The translations under genes were made by a program, and so were the position numbers. The notes under the pieces were generated by a model that was not told where the DNA came from, did no database searches, and saw only the letters and a list, made by a program, of their open reading frames with translations. A stretch of 64,000 nucleotides of DNA from positions 1,116,001 through 1,180,000 of the forward strand of contig CP087211.1 in NCBI GenBank assembly GCA_020912385.1, written 5' to 3'. This document shows, piece after piece, positions 1 to 12,718 of this stretch (positions are counted from its first letter, which is position 1; each line of letters begins with the position of its first letter). This DNA is from Neofusicoccum parvum. Lineage: Eukaryota; Ascomycota; Dothideomycetes; Botryosphaeriales; Botryosphaeriaceae.

Positions 1-1243
1 ACCATATTGCCTTCTGGGAAACTGGGAGAAAAGTTTGCGGCGGGCGAAGCCAAGGGTGTTCCAACTCCATGGCCAGCGGCACCAAAGGGTGAATGTAGAG
101 CTTGGGTCATATCGAAATCGTCGGGAAGCGCTCTTGATCTCATCATACGCTCGCGGTCGTCGCTAGTCAGACGCTTGAGCTTAGCTCTCCTGCGCAAGGT
201 GGTAGTGGTCAGCTTTTGTTTGGTCCGTTCATGACAGCAATTCGAGTCCTACCTGTTCTGGAACCACACTTGCACCTGGCGCGGGCTTAGGCCTGGAATT
301 TCCCTGGCCAGTCTTTCGCGGTGGGCGGCGTCTGGATGCGCCTGCCTCGCGAACTCGCTCATCAAGAACCGAGTCTGGTTGTGCGTGAGCCTAGACGGAT
401 GACTGTTAGTACACGGTCACGCATGAATGGGCGTGCGTTGCCGCTGTCGCGAGGGCTGTTCTTCTCAGAAGGTCTGCACTCTTTCGAAACATACCTGAAT
501 CTCTTCATCTTCCGCTTCTGCGCCCGCAGCTCTGCAGCGGTCATCGGCTTCGAGTCGTCGCCTTCATCATTGCTTCCGGAAAGGAGTGCGTCGTTGTGGT
601 CGTCGTCTTTGTTGCCCTTCTCCCCCTCCGGAGAGGGAGGCGTGAGCCTCGAAACAGGGCTGGCGGGCGCCGAGCCACCGTAGGTCACATTCGGCAGCGA
701 CGTCTGCTGCGATTCCTCCAGATTGCTGATGGTGATGCGCTCTCTCTGAGGCTGCGGAGATGCAATCTGATGGTCGGGTTGGGCGAGTTGTTGGGAGGCG
801 GAATGATGTGGCTGGCTCAACGTGTAGGGAAAGCTCTTGTGAGTGCGCAGCGTCGGGCGTTTCTGAGCGTCGAGAGAAAGTCCAGATACCTCGGAATACT
901 GCAGACCCATAGTACCATCGGTGGGCTCTCCCGGTTTGGTCCTTTGGCTGTGCCACTCAGACTCAGCGTGAGTCGCGGTGTACGCAGACATTCGCGGCGA
1001 GCTGGGAGGAGAGAGCGGTACGGAAGGGATTCCGTCAACCATTGGCGGATCTTGATCTAGGCTCGGGCTGTAGAAGTCGTATGGAGATTGAGCTTGAGTG
1101 TACTGGACACCGAAGCTTGCGGTCAGTTAATGCAGGACGGGAGGTCCAAACAAAGAGAGAGCTACGTACAAGCTGTCTTGATGCAGGATTCCGGGGTCCT
1201 CAAGATCGAATGACCAGCGAGCAAGGATGACAGGCGGGAGCGG
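1..1243 (-). CDS. Homeobox transcription factor (partial; runs off left edge)
   Basis: Exons read on the minus strand are about 1243-1170, 1115-495, 390-253 and 189-<1, with introns of 54, 104 and 63 bp. Joining them gives a complete homeodomain that starts near the LTHNQTRFLM motif and ends with the helix-3 signature QVWFQNRRAKLKRL. The last intron splits the codons just before RRAK. The family binds DNA through helix 3 (WFQNRR) and acts in the nucleus. The N-terminal region is low-complexity and rich in Ser, Pro and Gln. The part after the homeodomain (Gly/Pro/Ser-rich) continues beyond base 1, so the C-terminus is missing. Within the 1243-1170 exon the frame is open back to a stop beside a possible acceptor at 1244, so at least one further 5' exon with the start codon must lie upstream; I could not place it. 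The homeodomain call is firm. I cannot assign a specific orthologue. Confidence 0.88.
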
Positions 1244-4061
1244 CTACAGGCGTCCTGAGCGACCCTTGCAAGTCGCAGGTTTCGTGCAGTGTGCCCCGAG
1301 GCGTGCGCTGTTGCGAGCCTTTGCAGAAAGAACTAGGCTTTGCAGGCCAAAAGCAAGAAAAGATAACCCAATGCGGGGTACGCTTCTGGAAGGACGGCCT
1401 TCCTCGGGGGTGTTCGTGCAACTCCAGCGCGCGGCTTGGACGGCGGCCAGGCGGATATGGCTCTGCGCGGCGGGCGTCCTCGGCAGGGCGGGCCTGTGGG
1501 CTTGTGGGATTAATTCGCGGGCGTCTGCTTGGTTGTGGAGGGCCCGATTGCCGTTTCGGCGGGCAAGATGAAGCGAGGTCCCCTGCAAGTAGCACGCAGC
1601 GCGGTCAAGGCCCTCGGGGCAGTAGTGTCAAGTTGACAGCCCGGTGGAGGATTAAGTTTGGCGTAGCTCTGCCCCAGCAGAGAGCGTGCAAAGGCGCGTC
1701 GGCGGCGACTGGATATCTGCGATGTCAAATGGCGCGGCAGGGTCCACACAGGCAGAGTCTGACGGGCACGGGGAACATCAGCGCTTAACCAAGCCGGAGG
1801 GGAGGGCCAGGCCGTACCAGACGCGGCGGGCGGCGGGCGTGAGGGCCGGGTAAATCGAGGCGTGAAGAAATCGAAAGCGCAGCAACGATCGGACGGGCTC
1901 GCGCCAACACCAGAGCAAAAAACGACAGCAGCGAAGCGAAAGAGACACGGCGGGCGGCTACACGGCGCAGGGCATCACTGGCAGGCAGTCAGCGCACTTG
2001 TAGCGGGAGTTGGGCGCGCGTGGAGCGGTACCTCGGGACGGACTCCTAGGGGGGAGAGAGGTGACGCATGAGCAGCCCGCGAATGGTAGGCTTTTGGATG
2101 GACGGGAGGCCAAGCATCTCGCCGTCGAAGAGGAGGAGGGTCCAACTACATGGCTCGCTCCAGGACCGACAGGGAGCCGGACGGGTTGCGCCGAAGAGCA
2201 CAGGTGATCCGTGGCGTGCAGCGCAGGCCTGGATGAGCAGCAGGCTCATTGGCCTGGGCGAGCACGGGAGCTCCAAGGACCCGCCGCGGTGAAGCAGGGC
2301 TCGGCAACGCTTGTTGCGGGGTCTCTGGCCGGAGGGCATGACAGCTCCAGCTGGGAAGCATCCATGATCCGGGCGGCTGTTCCTGTCCTGCCTGATTCGG
2401 GCCCGCCCTCGGTACACGCCTCTAGTCAGGGCGCGTCGCAAGCACTGGCAGCCGCGCGAGGGAGATTGCGTCAGGAACAAGAAAAACGTGCATCAGCCCT
2501 GAAGCCTCGCGCTGCATGAATGTCCGCCTCCTCATCTGCGCGCGCGGTGGAGAGCTCGATTGCCGACCCAGGTTGGCCGCCCCCCGGCTGATGCGCGCGC
2601 ACGATCGTTGACTGGAGCGAGCAGCATGCCGCGCCAGGCTAGACTTGCCGCCGCCGCCGGTACATCAAACTAGCGGCTCACAGATCTCGACGACGAGATC
2701 TCGCGTTTGGGGCACTCCCGGGCCGCCGCCGCAGCAGCTGGAGCGCCTGCGGAAAAGGGCACCGCGGGCCCACTCGCGCCAGTCGACACGAGCGTCATCT
2801 CGCACCGCGAGCTGCTCGACGAGGGAGCGCTGCGCGACTGCGCCTTGGCGGGCACCGCGCTGAGCGCCCGCGGAGCCCGCGTGCAGGGGCGATCCCCTCG
2901 CGCCGTGATCGCTGCAGACGATGGCGGCAGGCGCCCTGGGGCAGGCGCGGGCGTCTGGGAGCGCGGTTTCCCAGCGATCCGCGCCCAGGTACGGCGCGTG
3001 CGCGCGCGAGCGTTGAGTGTCGCGGCGGCGGCGGCGGCGGCGGCGGCGGCTGGCCCTGCTGGGTGCCTGTTCTGCTGCCGCGGCTCCCTGGCGGGCATCG
3101 AACGCGCGGCCAGGCCTGGGAGACAGTGGTGGTTTCGCGGGCGGGCGTGTTGCTGAAGCGGGACGGGGACAGCGTGGACAACGCCGTGCTCGCGCAGGGC
3201 GACGCGGGCCGAGCGAACGAGCAGCCTCGCCTGATCCGGCGCGCTGGCGACTCGCCGGCGGCAGGATGGAAATGAAGGAGCCTCTTCTCCGCCGACGGAA
3301 ATTATTCTAGGGTTCAGTCGCCCGGTGCGCGGCGGTTTGATGTGCTCTAGGGTAGGCTCGCTTGTGGTGGTGGGAGAAGTGATTCAGAAAAACGCGGGCA
3401 TGTTTCATGCTCGGATACGTGCAGACGACTCGGCCCCGGGCGCCCTGCTTACGCCAGCGCCGCGCCCGCAATCAGCGACAGCAGCAGCCCGCTGTGCCGC
3501 CGTTGCGCGTGGACACCGCCGGCATACGGGTACATGCCACATGCCAGCCGTGACGCACGCCCTAGGCAGGCACCGCGCTGCACGCTGCCCGTCGGGACGC
3601 CCTGCCTGCCCGCCACCCAGAGGCCAGCTGCCAGCCGCCCGCCGCCAAGCCCAGGGCCGCCGGCCCACCTCCTCCAACCTCGCCTTGCCCTCGTCCGCGT
3701 CCGCGTGTGCAGGTGGCGGTCGCAAAACGTATCACAGCTGCTGCCCGCGCGCACCGTTGGCAGTGCGCGGCGTGGATCGCCCGAGGCGGCCACGGCGCCA
3801 CGATCTCTTTCCAGCACCGCTACGCATTGGGCTGAGACACCAACGCCCCGGCGCAAACAACACCACTGACTGGCCCAGCAATCTCGTCTCTTGCGCAAAC
3901 CCACTGCGCCCAAGTCATAGCGCCGCCCCCATGTCATAAGATCGCAGCCCGTATCGCACACCACTCCGGGATCGACGTTCTATGAGCATCATTTCGGCAG
4001 AATGCGCCGCCGTGCCTGCATGCCTGAGGCGATCGCTGGCGCTCTTGGCCTTGTTTCTACC
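1244..4061. other. Intergenic, GC-rich, 5' side of the homeobox gene
   Basis: No open frame here has recognisable protein character. Most frames are Arg/Pro/Ala-rich shadows of GC-rich DNA. The stretch presumably holds the unplaced 5' exon or exons, the 5' UTR and the promoter of the homeobox gene, plus the 3' flank of the THO subunit gene. It contains a (CGG)n tract near 3023-3050. Confidence 0.6.
3021..3050. repeat. (CGG)n trinucleotide microsatellite, about 9 units
   Basis: An uninterrupted run of CGG units lies in the GC-rich non-coding stretch. It is direct sequence repetition and I see no gene linked to it. Confidence 0.9.
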
Positions 4062-6377
4062 TCACCGCGCCGTCACTTGACTGCCTTGCTGCTCGGCCCG
4101 TTGTTCCTCCTGCACATGCGCCTGCGATGCCGCTTCCGCCACGGACCCGTCAACCCTGCTCTCCGCCGCCTCCGTCGTTGCCCGCTCGTCTTTGCCCGCA
4201 TCGTCGCCGCCCTCAGGCTCGAACAGCGCCTCGAGCTGTTTGCCGTCGTCGATCTTGTCGAATAAGCTTAGCCTGTCCTTGGATGCAATGCGGAGTGCCC
4301 TCCACGTTTTGCTTGCTTTAGCCTCCTGCAAGTTGTGCTTATCCTCGTCCGTCATGGCCATCTCCAGATCTAATTCGTCCCCTTGGATCCCTCTGTGCAG
4401 CGACTCGGCCGTGGGGATAGTGTACCTGCATGCGGTTAGTCACGCTGCATCGAGTAATCCCGTTGCCCGGATTGCGTACCTCTCAGAATCCTTCAATCCC
4501 TGCAGCCCATTGCTCATAGCCGCGTCAGATAGAAACGATAGGTTCAGCGACCCCAGCGGCGCTGACTTGAGCCGCTTGTTCGTGCACGCCCGCTGTGCTC
4601 CTGACTTTGCCTCCTGGAATTCGGCGGGAGAGACGGGCGGTTGTGCGATTGGCGGACAGCTCTCCATTTTCCATCGGACCCAGTTTTTGTCACGAGATAG
4701 GACCGTGTCCACCATCCGGTAATAGAATTTGCCGTCTGGTAGAAGCTGTAGGTACGCTGTGATCGCTGTCCTGGTCTTTGACGCCCAGTCGGCCTATTCC
4801 CCGGGTCAGAGCGGCAGATCTAATCCCTGTGCGCGGGAGGCGCAAAGTGAGATCTACTTACATCTGCAGCACTTAGAGTGTAACCGTATTGAACGGCTCG
4901 GTTCGGGTTGCCCACTGTCGATAGCCATTTTTGCGTCTTTTCCTTGGACTTTTCCGTCAACGAGAGTAGAAAGTCAAGGAGGACCAGTGCCTGGACCAGG
5001 ATATGCCTCTGGAACGCCAGATCGCTGAGCTGGACATCGGTCAGTAACTTCGTCAAATTATATGGTAGGACAAAACGAACCTCTAGCTCGAATAGGTCTC
5101 TGCTTGTCAAGTACTTCGGGTTGTACGGGCTGGCGAACTCTTCTTCTCCGTCGTCATGTTTCCGTTTCACACCATGTACATCCTCGGCATCGGCATTGCC
5201 GTGCTTTCCCTCGGGCTTGCCCTCGGGCCTGCCTTCGTTCTTGGGCCCGTCCTTATCGTCGGTCTTGTCCTGCTTCTTAGCTGGGATAACTTTGGGGACA
5301 TCCTTGAACTTTGCAATAGTATGCTCAATTCCGGTCTTGAACTCGCTGAGATACTCGCCGGTGAACAGCTTTGGTGGATTGGAGAAAGCTTGTTGCAAGG
5401 TCCAGAACACAGGGTACAGCGTGTCAGTATCCAATACTTTGCTGTCTTTCTTCTGCTCCGGCTTGGTCTCTTCGTCCACTGCCGCACCTTCGGTCGTGAT
5501 CGATGGTACTTCCGGCTTAGGGTCCACGTCAACTTCCATGCCATCGGACCTTTCCTCCTTGGTAGATGCTGGTTCCTCAAACACAGTGGCATTTTCGACG
5601 TGAAACTCGCCCCGGGAGTTGACCGAGCTCTTGTCACCAAGAGGAAATGTCTGAAACAGGAAAATAAAGACGCGCCCACAGAAAACTGCGTCTTCAGCAC
5701 GGGACAGCCGACGAAGCAGCTCGTTGCAGAAGCGTAGCACGACTATTCGCTTGCTAGCGCCAGAGTTCTGGAGGAAATCGCCCTAGATGATGCATGTGAG
5801 ACGGGTTTCATGATGAGACTTTGGCATAGACTTACAGCCACCAAACGCTCCCTCCGAGATTCGAGGTAGTCGAAGACCCTTCTACAGCCATCGATGCTCT
5901 GGCTATCGAGTAGTTCTTCAGCAAGATAGAAGATGAGCAAGCCATCGCACTGGCCTGTGAAGGGATTAGTCAGGTTTCCAAAAATAGAGCTATGGTGATT
6001 CGTGGACATACCACGTTCGCTGCATGTCAAGACTATGTCGAGGAGGTTCCAAACTTGAACAAACGATGGATCATCTATGGTCGTCGTTGCCTGTAGTCAA
6101 GTTAGTTTCGTCATTGCTGGCAAACAAAACACGTGAAATAGACTATGCGTACCACGAGATGGTGTAGGAGGGTTTTTGCGGCAATTTCAGCCACGGTATT
6201 GTGAGACGGCTGGTTTTGGATACTGTCGCTCAAGAGAAGGGACTCGCCGTCCAGCAAATCTGTGGCGGATATTTGGGGCTCAATAGAGTCACTTGACTTG
6301 ACTTTCCGAGCCTTCTCAAGAAGTTCTCTGAAGCGCCGGGCCACGGCCTCGACGGAGTCCACAGGTGGGAAAGCCAT
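4062..6377 (-). CDS. THOC1: THO complex subunit 1 (Hpr1/THOC1)
   Basis: Six exons on the minus strand: 6377-6153, 6090-6012, 5954-5836, 5767-4862, 4793-4480 and 4425-4062. Together they give 668 aa. The introns are 54-68 bp and all have GT...AG ends. Family marks are the RFCNELLRRLSRAEDAVFCG segment, the block LTDVQLSDLAFQRHILVQAL, the stretch ending DGKFYYRMVDTVLSRDKNWV, and WKMESCPPI. These match the efThoc1/Hpr1 family, a subunit of the nuclear THO part of TREX. TREX couples transcription elongation to mRNP packaging and export and limits R-loops. The C-terminal tail (about 80 aa) is acidic, Ala/Gln-rich and probably disordered. The start was chosen at MAFPPVDSVEA; the upstream in-frame sequence has no coding character. 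The gene is divergent to Csm3, with 494 bp between the start codons. Confidence 0.93.
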
Positions 6378-6871
6378 CTCGTGAGGTGCAAACTCGGTAG
6401 CTCGGGCGCCGTCAAAGCCGAGCCAGCCGTACCGGCGTCTGCGCAGCACGCGCGGACGGTGCGGGATGAGATTGGGGCGTAGGGGCTCCCGAGACTTTGG
6501 CTGGCAAGGGCGAAGTGTAGTCAAGCAATCGTGGGCAGCGCCGTTCTTCTCGGATCCGTTGCAAGCCGAATGCCAACAGCGGAGTTGTTTTGCGTCCGGA
6601 GCGTATGCAGCTGTTGCAAGGGTTTGATGTTGGCGTTGGTCCGGAGCGCGATGTTCTTTGATCGCATCAAGCTTTACGAACTTCACGCTAGCGGCTCCTA
6701 AGCGAGACGCGTCTCCCAGCTTAGAGACGCGGATCGCGCAACGCGACAGAGATGCACGTCTTTCCGCAGCCGCTCTGGAGGAATATCTGTCGTCACTACA
6801 ACCACCCCGTTCTGCCGTCCGCATCCCTCCGTTAACATCCAACACACAAGGAACCAAAGCCCACTCCCGAC
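6378..6871. promoter_or_regulatory. Shared divergent promoter region THOC1 / CSM3
   Basis: This 494-bp stretch separates two divergent start codons. It contains an ACGCGT core (the binding site of MBF-type G1/S regulators) at 6707-6712, inside the palindrome gagacgcgtctc. That is about 160 bp upstream of the CSM3 ATG. The site is seen directly; its function is inferred from the role of ACGCGT upstream of replication genes in yeasts. One such hexamer in 0.5 kb of GC-rich DNA is not strong evidence alone. Confidence 0.4.
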
Positions 6872-7921
6872 ATGTCGTCATCTGCACCGCGAGCGCGCGA
6901 CGCGCCAGACCAGAACGACGACCTTGACGACCTCTTCAATTATGACGCGTCTATGGAGGATGCCTTCAACGAAATAGGCACCGGCCGCTCCAGCGAGAAC
7001 CGTGCCGAACAGACCAACAAACAGAACACGTCAACTCTGGGGATCGACGAGGAGGTTACCGTCGCGAAGAAGAGGCAGCCGGTGGCTAAGCTTGACGAGA
7101 CCCGGTGAGTCCCGTCCAAATCTCGCGTGAACGCGTGAAGAAGAATTCCCGCTGACGGAACACGCAGGCTTCTTTCTGCAGCCGGTATCCCGAGATTACG
7201 CAGGATCTCAAAGGAAAAACTCAGGTTTAAGGGCAGAGGCCACGAGGTCAGACAATTTTTCCGGAATGAGCACAGTTCGCTAACCCTGTGATCCCAGTTC
7301 TCGGATGTTGCGCGTCTCCTGAACATGTACCAATTATGGCTCGACGACCTCTACCCGAGAGCGAAGTTCGCGGATGGGTTGGCCATCATCGAAAAACTCG
7401 GACATAAAAAACGCATGCAAATTATGCGGAGGGAGTGGATCAACGAGGGAAAACCCAAGCCCTCGGAGGACGTGGAGACCGAGCTCCCACAAGAAGGACA
7501 GGAGGCTCAAGAGCTGGCGGCGGGCGCGACCCGTGCGGATGACGAGCATCAGGAGACGGCAGAGCCGCGGAGTGACGGTGAGCAACATCAGGCGACGGAA
7601 GCACAAACCATGAACACGGATACGGCGCCAAGCCAGCATGTTGGAGAACCTGACGAAGATGAGTTGGATGCCCTATTGGCGGCAGACATGCCTGCGGGCA
7701 CCAGGGTGCACGCGGCTTCGAGTCAGAAGGCCGATGAACCCGATGAAGATGAGCTGGATGCGTTGCTTGCAGAAGAAATGAACGGAGCGCCGGGGAGCGG
7801 ACCCATGGGCAGATCAGGACCGGGACTAGCATCAGATTCTCGTAAATCACCACGGGAGAAAAACCAGGATGATGAGTTCGCAGATGAGATGGAGGCCATG
7901 GAGGGGCTGGAAGATTGGTAG
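6872..7921 (+). CDS. CSM3: Replication fork protection complex subunit Csm3/Swi3 (Tipin family)
   Basis: Three exons (6872-7104, 7168-7246, 7298-7921) encode 311 aa. The conserved Swi3/Tipin domain spans about residues 65-150. It starts after VAKLDETR and includes LSAAGIPRLRRISKEKLRFK, EFSDVARLLNMYQLWLDDLY and FADGLAIIEKLGHKKRMQ. This family pairs with Tof1/Swi1/Timeless at the replication fork, stabilises stalled forks and supports checkpoint signalling and cohesion. The N-terminus is acidic (DDLDDLFNYD). The C-terminal half is acidic and disordered, and carries the same 15-residue block twice (about residues 221-235 and 251-265, core PDEDELDALLA). The start is the first ATG in good context (acatgtcg). 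The family call is firm. Confidence 0.95.
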
Positions 7922-8583
7922 CTGCCGAGGTTGTTTCATCATATGCATAGCGAGGCGTTAGGGGTCATTTCGGAAGGGGTTTAACGGGATATCCTGTCAA
8001 GAGATTGCGCGGATGCGAAAGAGGCGGTATGAACACGGGTACTTTGGTACTTAGCGGAATCCACGGCAGCGCGATGGCTGAACTTTAATCTTGAAGATTG
8101 CGAAAGCGACTTGTGCTGTCGAATTTTTATTTTAGCAACGTGGTTGGTGTGTTCCTGGCGACCGGGCCAAGTGAGCTACGCCCCCCGCTTGGATGCTCCC
8201 AGCAAAGCCATGGCGCAATCTGCGACCACTCGACGCCTCTCGGACCGGCCTTGTACACTCCTAACCAGTGCTGCCTATCCGGGTGAATGCTGTAGGGCTC
8301 TGTTCCTCAGAATAGGTGCGATGCGGGGATGTACCTTAGCAGCGGAGCCGTCTATAGTGCGGGACATCGCGTGCAGGCGCCACGGCTTGCTTGCGGGCGA
8401 CGGGGTCTGAGTCGTGAGTGCCTTATCGATATGCGGGAGCGAGTCGTCCAAGCGAGCCGGGGCGGCAGCTGCCAGGCTGCGCATGCGTCATGGCGGTGGG
8501 ACTTTTGACCAGACATCGCACCGTACCCAAGCCTGTGTCGCGCAGCACCGACTCACCACCGCATCGCTTCCTTGCGCAGCATC
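7922..8583. other. Intergenic, CSM3 3' flank and SKI2 promoter
   Basis: This 662-bp stretch lies between two tandem plus-strand genes. I see no conserved open frame or RNA gene in it. An in-frame TTG 12 bases upstream of the SKI2 ATG extends the reading frame but is not a plausible start. Confidence 0.6.
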
Positions 8584-11500
8584 ATGGAGCACCTGGCCCA
8601 GGCCTTCGAACGCGTCAGCCTGGCCGCCGACTCGGTCAACACGAGCGATCCTGACTGGATAGACTCGGTTCTGGGCGAGCAGCGGCCGCGCAAACGAACG
8701 CGACGGACCAAGGACGAGCTGAAGCAGGAGCTGGAGAGAGAGTTCCTGACCCCGTCAACCTCACTCAACACCCATTGGCTCAATGAACTGCAGCAAAGAT
8801 GGGACGCACCGATCAACTACGCCGACCTCTTCGAGCTTGCACCCACGCAGACGCGCACCATCATCCGCTTCACCCGGGAGGGCCTGGAAGGTCGTGTTAC
8901 AGGCTACAAAGAGATCACCGTTCCTGCGAGCAGCGCCACCGCAAAGAACTCCACCTCGCTCCTAAGGAAGCCAGCGAAGAGGGCCGATTTCGTCCGCGGT
9001 GCTGCCGGCTTCTTTCCCTTCGCCCCCGGCGGTCTCGACGGCGTCGAGGCGATAGCAGCTGCGGAAGATGAGTTCTTGCGGAACCAACAATCGGAGAAGG
9101 CAAAGAAACAGGGTGGACTCGACCGTGTCATCAACTTCGGCGTCGAAGGCGGGCTCCTAGAAGTTCCCCCGGGCTTCGCTCGCGGCTTGGACTTCAAGAA
9201 GAAGCCCAGCACAGACCAGCAGAATGCCGATGAGGTGGAGAAAGCCTTGGGCGAGGAACCTGCCCCTGTCGAATCAGTAGACGGCATACTCTCCGAAGAG
9301 GTCGATGGCGTCCAGCCGTCCGCCGGAGAGTCTGGCGACGAGGAGCACCAGGACGACGATGATATTGACTCTTTACTTCCTGTTGAATTCCCAGCTCTTG
9401 CTCCACGTGGCAATCTCTCCTTGTCAGCTTCGAAGAGAGCCAACAAAGAATGGGCGCACATGGTTGATGTCAATCGTGACATTCCTAACTTTAGGGAGCT
9501 CGTGCCAGACATGGCGCGAGAGTGGCCATTCGAGTTGGATACTTTCCAGAAAGAAGCTGTGTATCATCTTGAGAATGGAGACTCTGTTTTTGTCGCTGCC
9601 CACACTTCCGCCGGCAAGACAGTTGTAGCGGAGTATGCTATCGCGCTCGCAGCCAAGCACATGACCAAGGCTATCTACACCTCTCCCATCAAAGCTCTCA
9701 GCAACCAAAAGTTCAGAGATTTCAGGAACGAGTTCGATGACGTTGGCATTCTCACGGGCGATGTCCAAATTCGCCCAGAAGCCAGCTGTCTAATCATGAC
9801 GACCGAGATTCTCCGAAGCATGCTGTACCGTGGAGCAGATCTCATTCGAGACGTCGAGTTCGTCATTTTCGACGAAGTCCACTACGTCAACGACCTAGAA
9901 CGCGGAGTGGTCTGGGAAGAGGTCATCATCATGCTGCCGGAACACGTTACCCTTATTCTTCTCTCGGCGACCGTCCCGAACACCTACGAGTTTGCGTCAT
10001 GGGTTGGGAGGACCAAGCAAAAGAACATTTACGTTATCTCAACGCCGAAGCGCCCCGTTCCTCTTGAGCACTATCTCTGGTCAAACAAGGTCATGCACAA
10101 GATCGTCGACGCTGACAAACACTTCATTGAGAAGGGCTGGAAGGAAGCCAATGATGTTCTTTCGGGCAAAGATAAAGTCAAGGCGTCCAAGCCAGAGGAG
10201 TCTAACGCGTCACGAGGTGGAGCCAACCAGAGAGGCGGGCGTGGACAAGACCAACGCGGAGGCAGGGGAGGCGCGCAACAGAGGGGAGGCGCTCAACAGC
10301 GGGGAAGAGGCGGTGCCCCGGCCCAACGCGGTCGCGGCAACATTGCGCGTACAGGCCGCGGAGGTGGGAGGACGACAGCTGCCCAGGACAGAAACATCTG
10401 GGTGCATCTCGTCCAGCACTTGCGTAAGGAGAATCTGCTGCCGGCCTGCATCTTCGTCTTCTCAAAGCGGCGCTGCGAGGAGAATGCGGATGCCCTTGCA
10501 AACTTAGATTTCTGCACGGCTTCCGAGAAAAGCGCCATTCACATGATCATTGAGAAGTCCATTGCTCGCCTCAAGCCAGAGGACAGAGTGCTTCCACAGA
10601 TCAGGCGACTCCGTGAGCTACTTAGCCGAGGCATCGCTGTTCATCACGGTGGAATGCTGCCCATTGTGAAGGAAGTGGTGGAAATACTGTTTGCAAAGAC
10701 GCTGGTCAAGATTCTGTTTGCAACAGAGACTTTTGCCATGGGTCTCAATCTCCCTACCAGGACCGTGGTCTTCTCGGGCTATCGGAAGCACGACGGCCGC
10801 CAGTTCCGAGATCTTCTGCCGGGAGAGTACACGCAGATGGCTGGCCGCGCGGGTCGTAGAGGGCTCGATCCCGTGGGCTCTGTCATCATTGTCACACCAG
10901 GCGCTGAGGAAGCGCCTCCGGCGGCTCGTCTGCGACAGATGATCCTCGGAGACCCTACCAAGCTTCGCTCGCAGTTTAGGCTCACGTACAACATGATACT
11001 GAACCTTCTGAGGGTGGAAGCCTTGAAAATCGAAGAGATGATCAAACGGAGTTTCAGCGAAAACGCCACACAGGCCCTCCTTCCCGAACACGAGAAGGCT
11101 GTCAAGCTATCTGAGGCAGATCTTGAGAAAATCAAGCGAGAGGCATGTGAGATCTGCGACGTTGACCTCGAGCTTTGCCACCAAGCTTGCATGAATTACC
11201 AACGTCTGACCAATGAGCTCCACCTGGCGCTCCTCGCCACCCCGGTTGGGAAACGCTTATTCGACGCCAGACGTTTGGTAGTATACAAGAAGGTGAGTAA
11301 ACCGAGACTTGTACATGACGTGACGACTAAAACAGGCCCTAGGACGGTGTTCGCACCGCTGGCATGCTCCTGAGGGATGGGACCAGCAAGGGCCACGAGC
11401 CCACCGTGCAGGTACTTGAAATCAGCACGAATGCGAAGCGACAGCCAAGCGACCTCTTGCCCTATCTGCCAGAGCTTTCGAAGTTCTTTGCGCCGTTACC

Positions 11501-12718
11501 GCGCAATGCATCCGACATGAAACTGAAGGCCGCCGTGGTACCTCTTAGCGATGTGGAGTGCATCACAGTAGCGCATATCAAGGTTAATCAGCCCTATCAT
11601 TATCCAACTTTCATTCGCTCCTTGAGGAGCAGAAGAGGTAGTGTTAACTTCTGTCCCCAGATCGACTTGGCCGAAGTGCTGAAGAGTGATCCAGAGGCAC
11701 TCAAGCTAGCTAGCGACGAGTTCCAGCCACTGTGTGAAGCCTGGACCTTTGAAGATTGGAACGAAGTCAACATGTCGAAGTTCATCAGAGACTTGACCTA
11801 CAGAGGTCTGCTGGAAGAGCGTCGCAAGCAAGCTGAGATCGCTCAGAACCGCAAGTGCTTGCAATGCCCCAAATTTCTCCAGCACGTGAGTTTGTTCCGT
11901 AAAACCACTAAGATTCACCGCCCTGACTCGCGTGGCTCTTTTGCTGAATGATTTTCTCTGACCGACTTTTAAACATGCAGTTTTCCATGGCGCACGACGA
12001 GTGGCTTGTTAAGGAAAACATAGCGCAGCTGCGTCAGCTTATGTCAGATCAGAACCTACAGCTCCTTCCAGACTACGAACAGCGCATTTCTGTGCTGAAG
12101 GACCTTGGCTTCATCGACGAGAAGTCGAGAGTCGAACTGAAAGGCAAAGTTGCCTGCGAGGTACCTTCGTCCTCTGTGATTCACTCCAGAACTGGACGCT
12201 AACACAACCGATTGCAGATCCACTCCGCCGATGAACTGGTGCTTACGGAGCTGATTCTAGAGAACGTTCTAGCTGACTACGAGCCAGAGGAGATCGCCGC
12301 GTTGCTGTCTGCCTTTGTCTTCCAGGAGAAGACGGACGTTACGCCCACATTGACGCCTAGATTAGAGCAGGGCCAGGCCAAGATCGTCGAGATCTCGGAG
12401 AAGGTCAACCACATCCAGACGCTGCACCAAGTCATCCTCTCTGCTGATGATTCGAATGACTTTGTCAGCCGGCCGCGTTTTGGGATGGTGGAAGTGGTGT
12501 ACGAGTGGGCTCGGGGCATGTCGTTCAACCGCATTACGGACCTGACAGACGTCATGGAAGGCACGATAGTACGGGTCATCACGCGGCTTGATGAGACCTG
12601 CAGGGAGGTCAAGAACGCCGCACGCATCATCGGCGACCCGACGCTGTACACGAAGATGCAGACGTGCCAGGAGCTGATCAAGCGCGACATCTGCAACGCG
12701 GCGAGCTTGTACTTGTAG
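8584..12718 (+). CDS. SKI2: Ski2 RNA helicase (Ski complex, exosome cofactor)
   Basis: Four exons (8584-11292, 11343-11885, 11981-12160, 12218-12718) give 1310 aa, the usual size for fungal Ski2. Motifs in order: an N-terminal block with [17 protein letters not shown] that is typical of filamentous Ski2; Walker A AHTSAGKT near residue 340; the DEVH box FDEVHYVND near 430; [19 protein letters not shown]; and motif [14 protein letters not shown] near 750. The C-terminal DSHCT domain ends at ICNAASLYL. Ski2 threads RNA into the cytoplasmic exosome together with Ski3 and Ski8, for 3'-5' mRNA decay and degradation of aberrant transcripts. Between the two helicase halves (about residues 540-600) sits an Arg/Gly/Gln-rich RGG insertion where the arch/insertion domain is expected. 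The family is certain; the exon joints restore conserved sequence such as [19 protein letters not shown]. Confidence 0.96.

Noticed and set aside
8572..8583. Upstream TTG start for Ski2
   Set aside because: A non-ATG start is implausible here. The ATG at 8584 begins the conserved Ski2 N-terminus.
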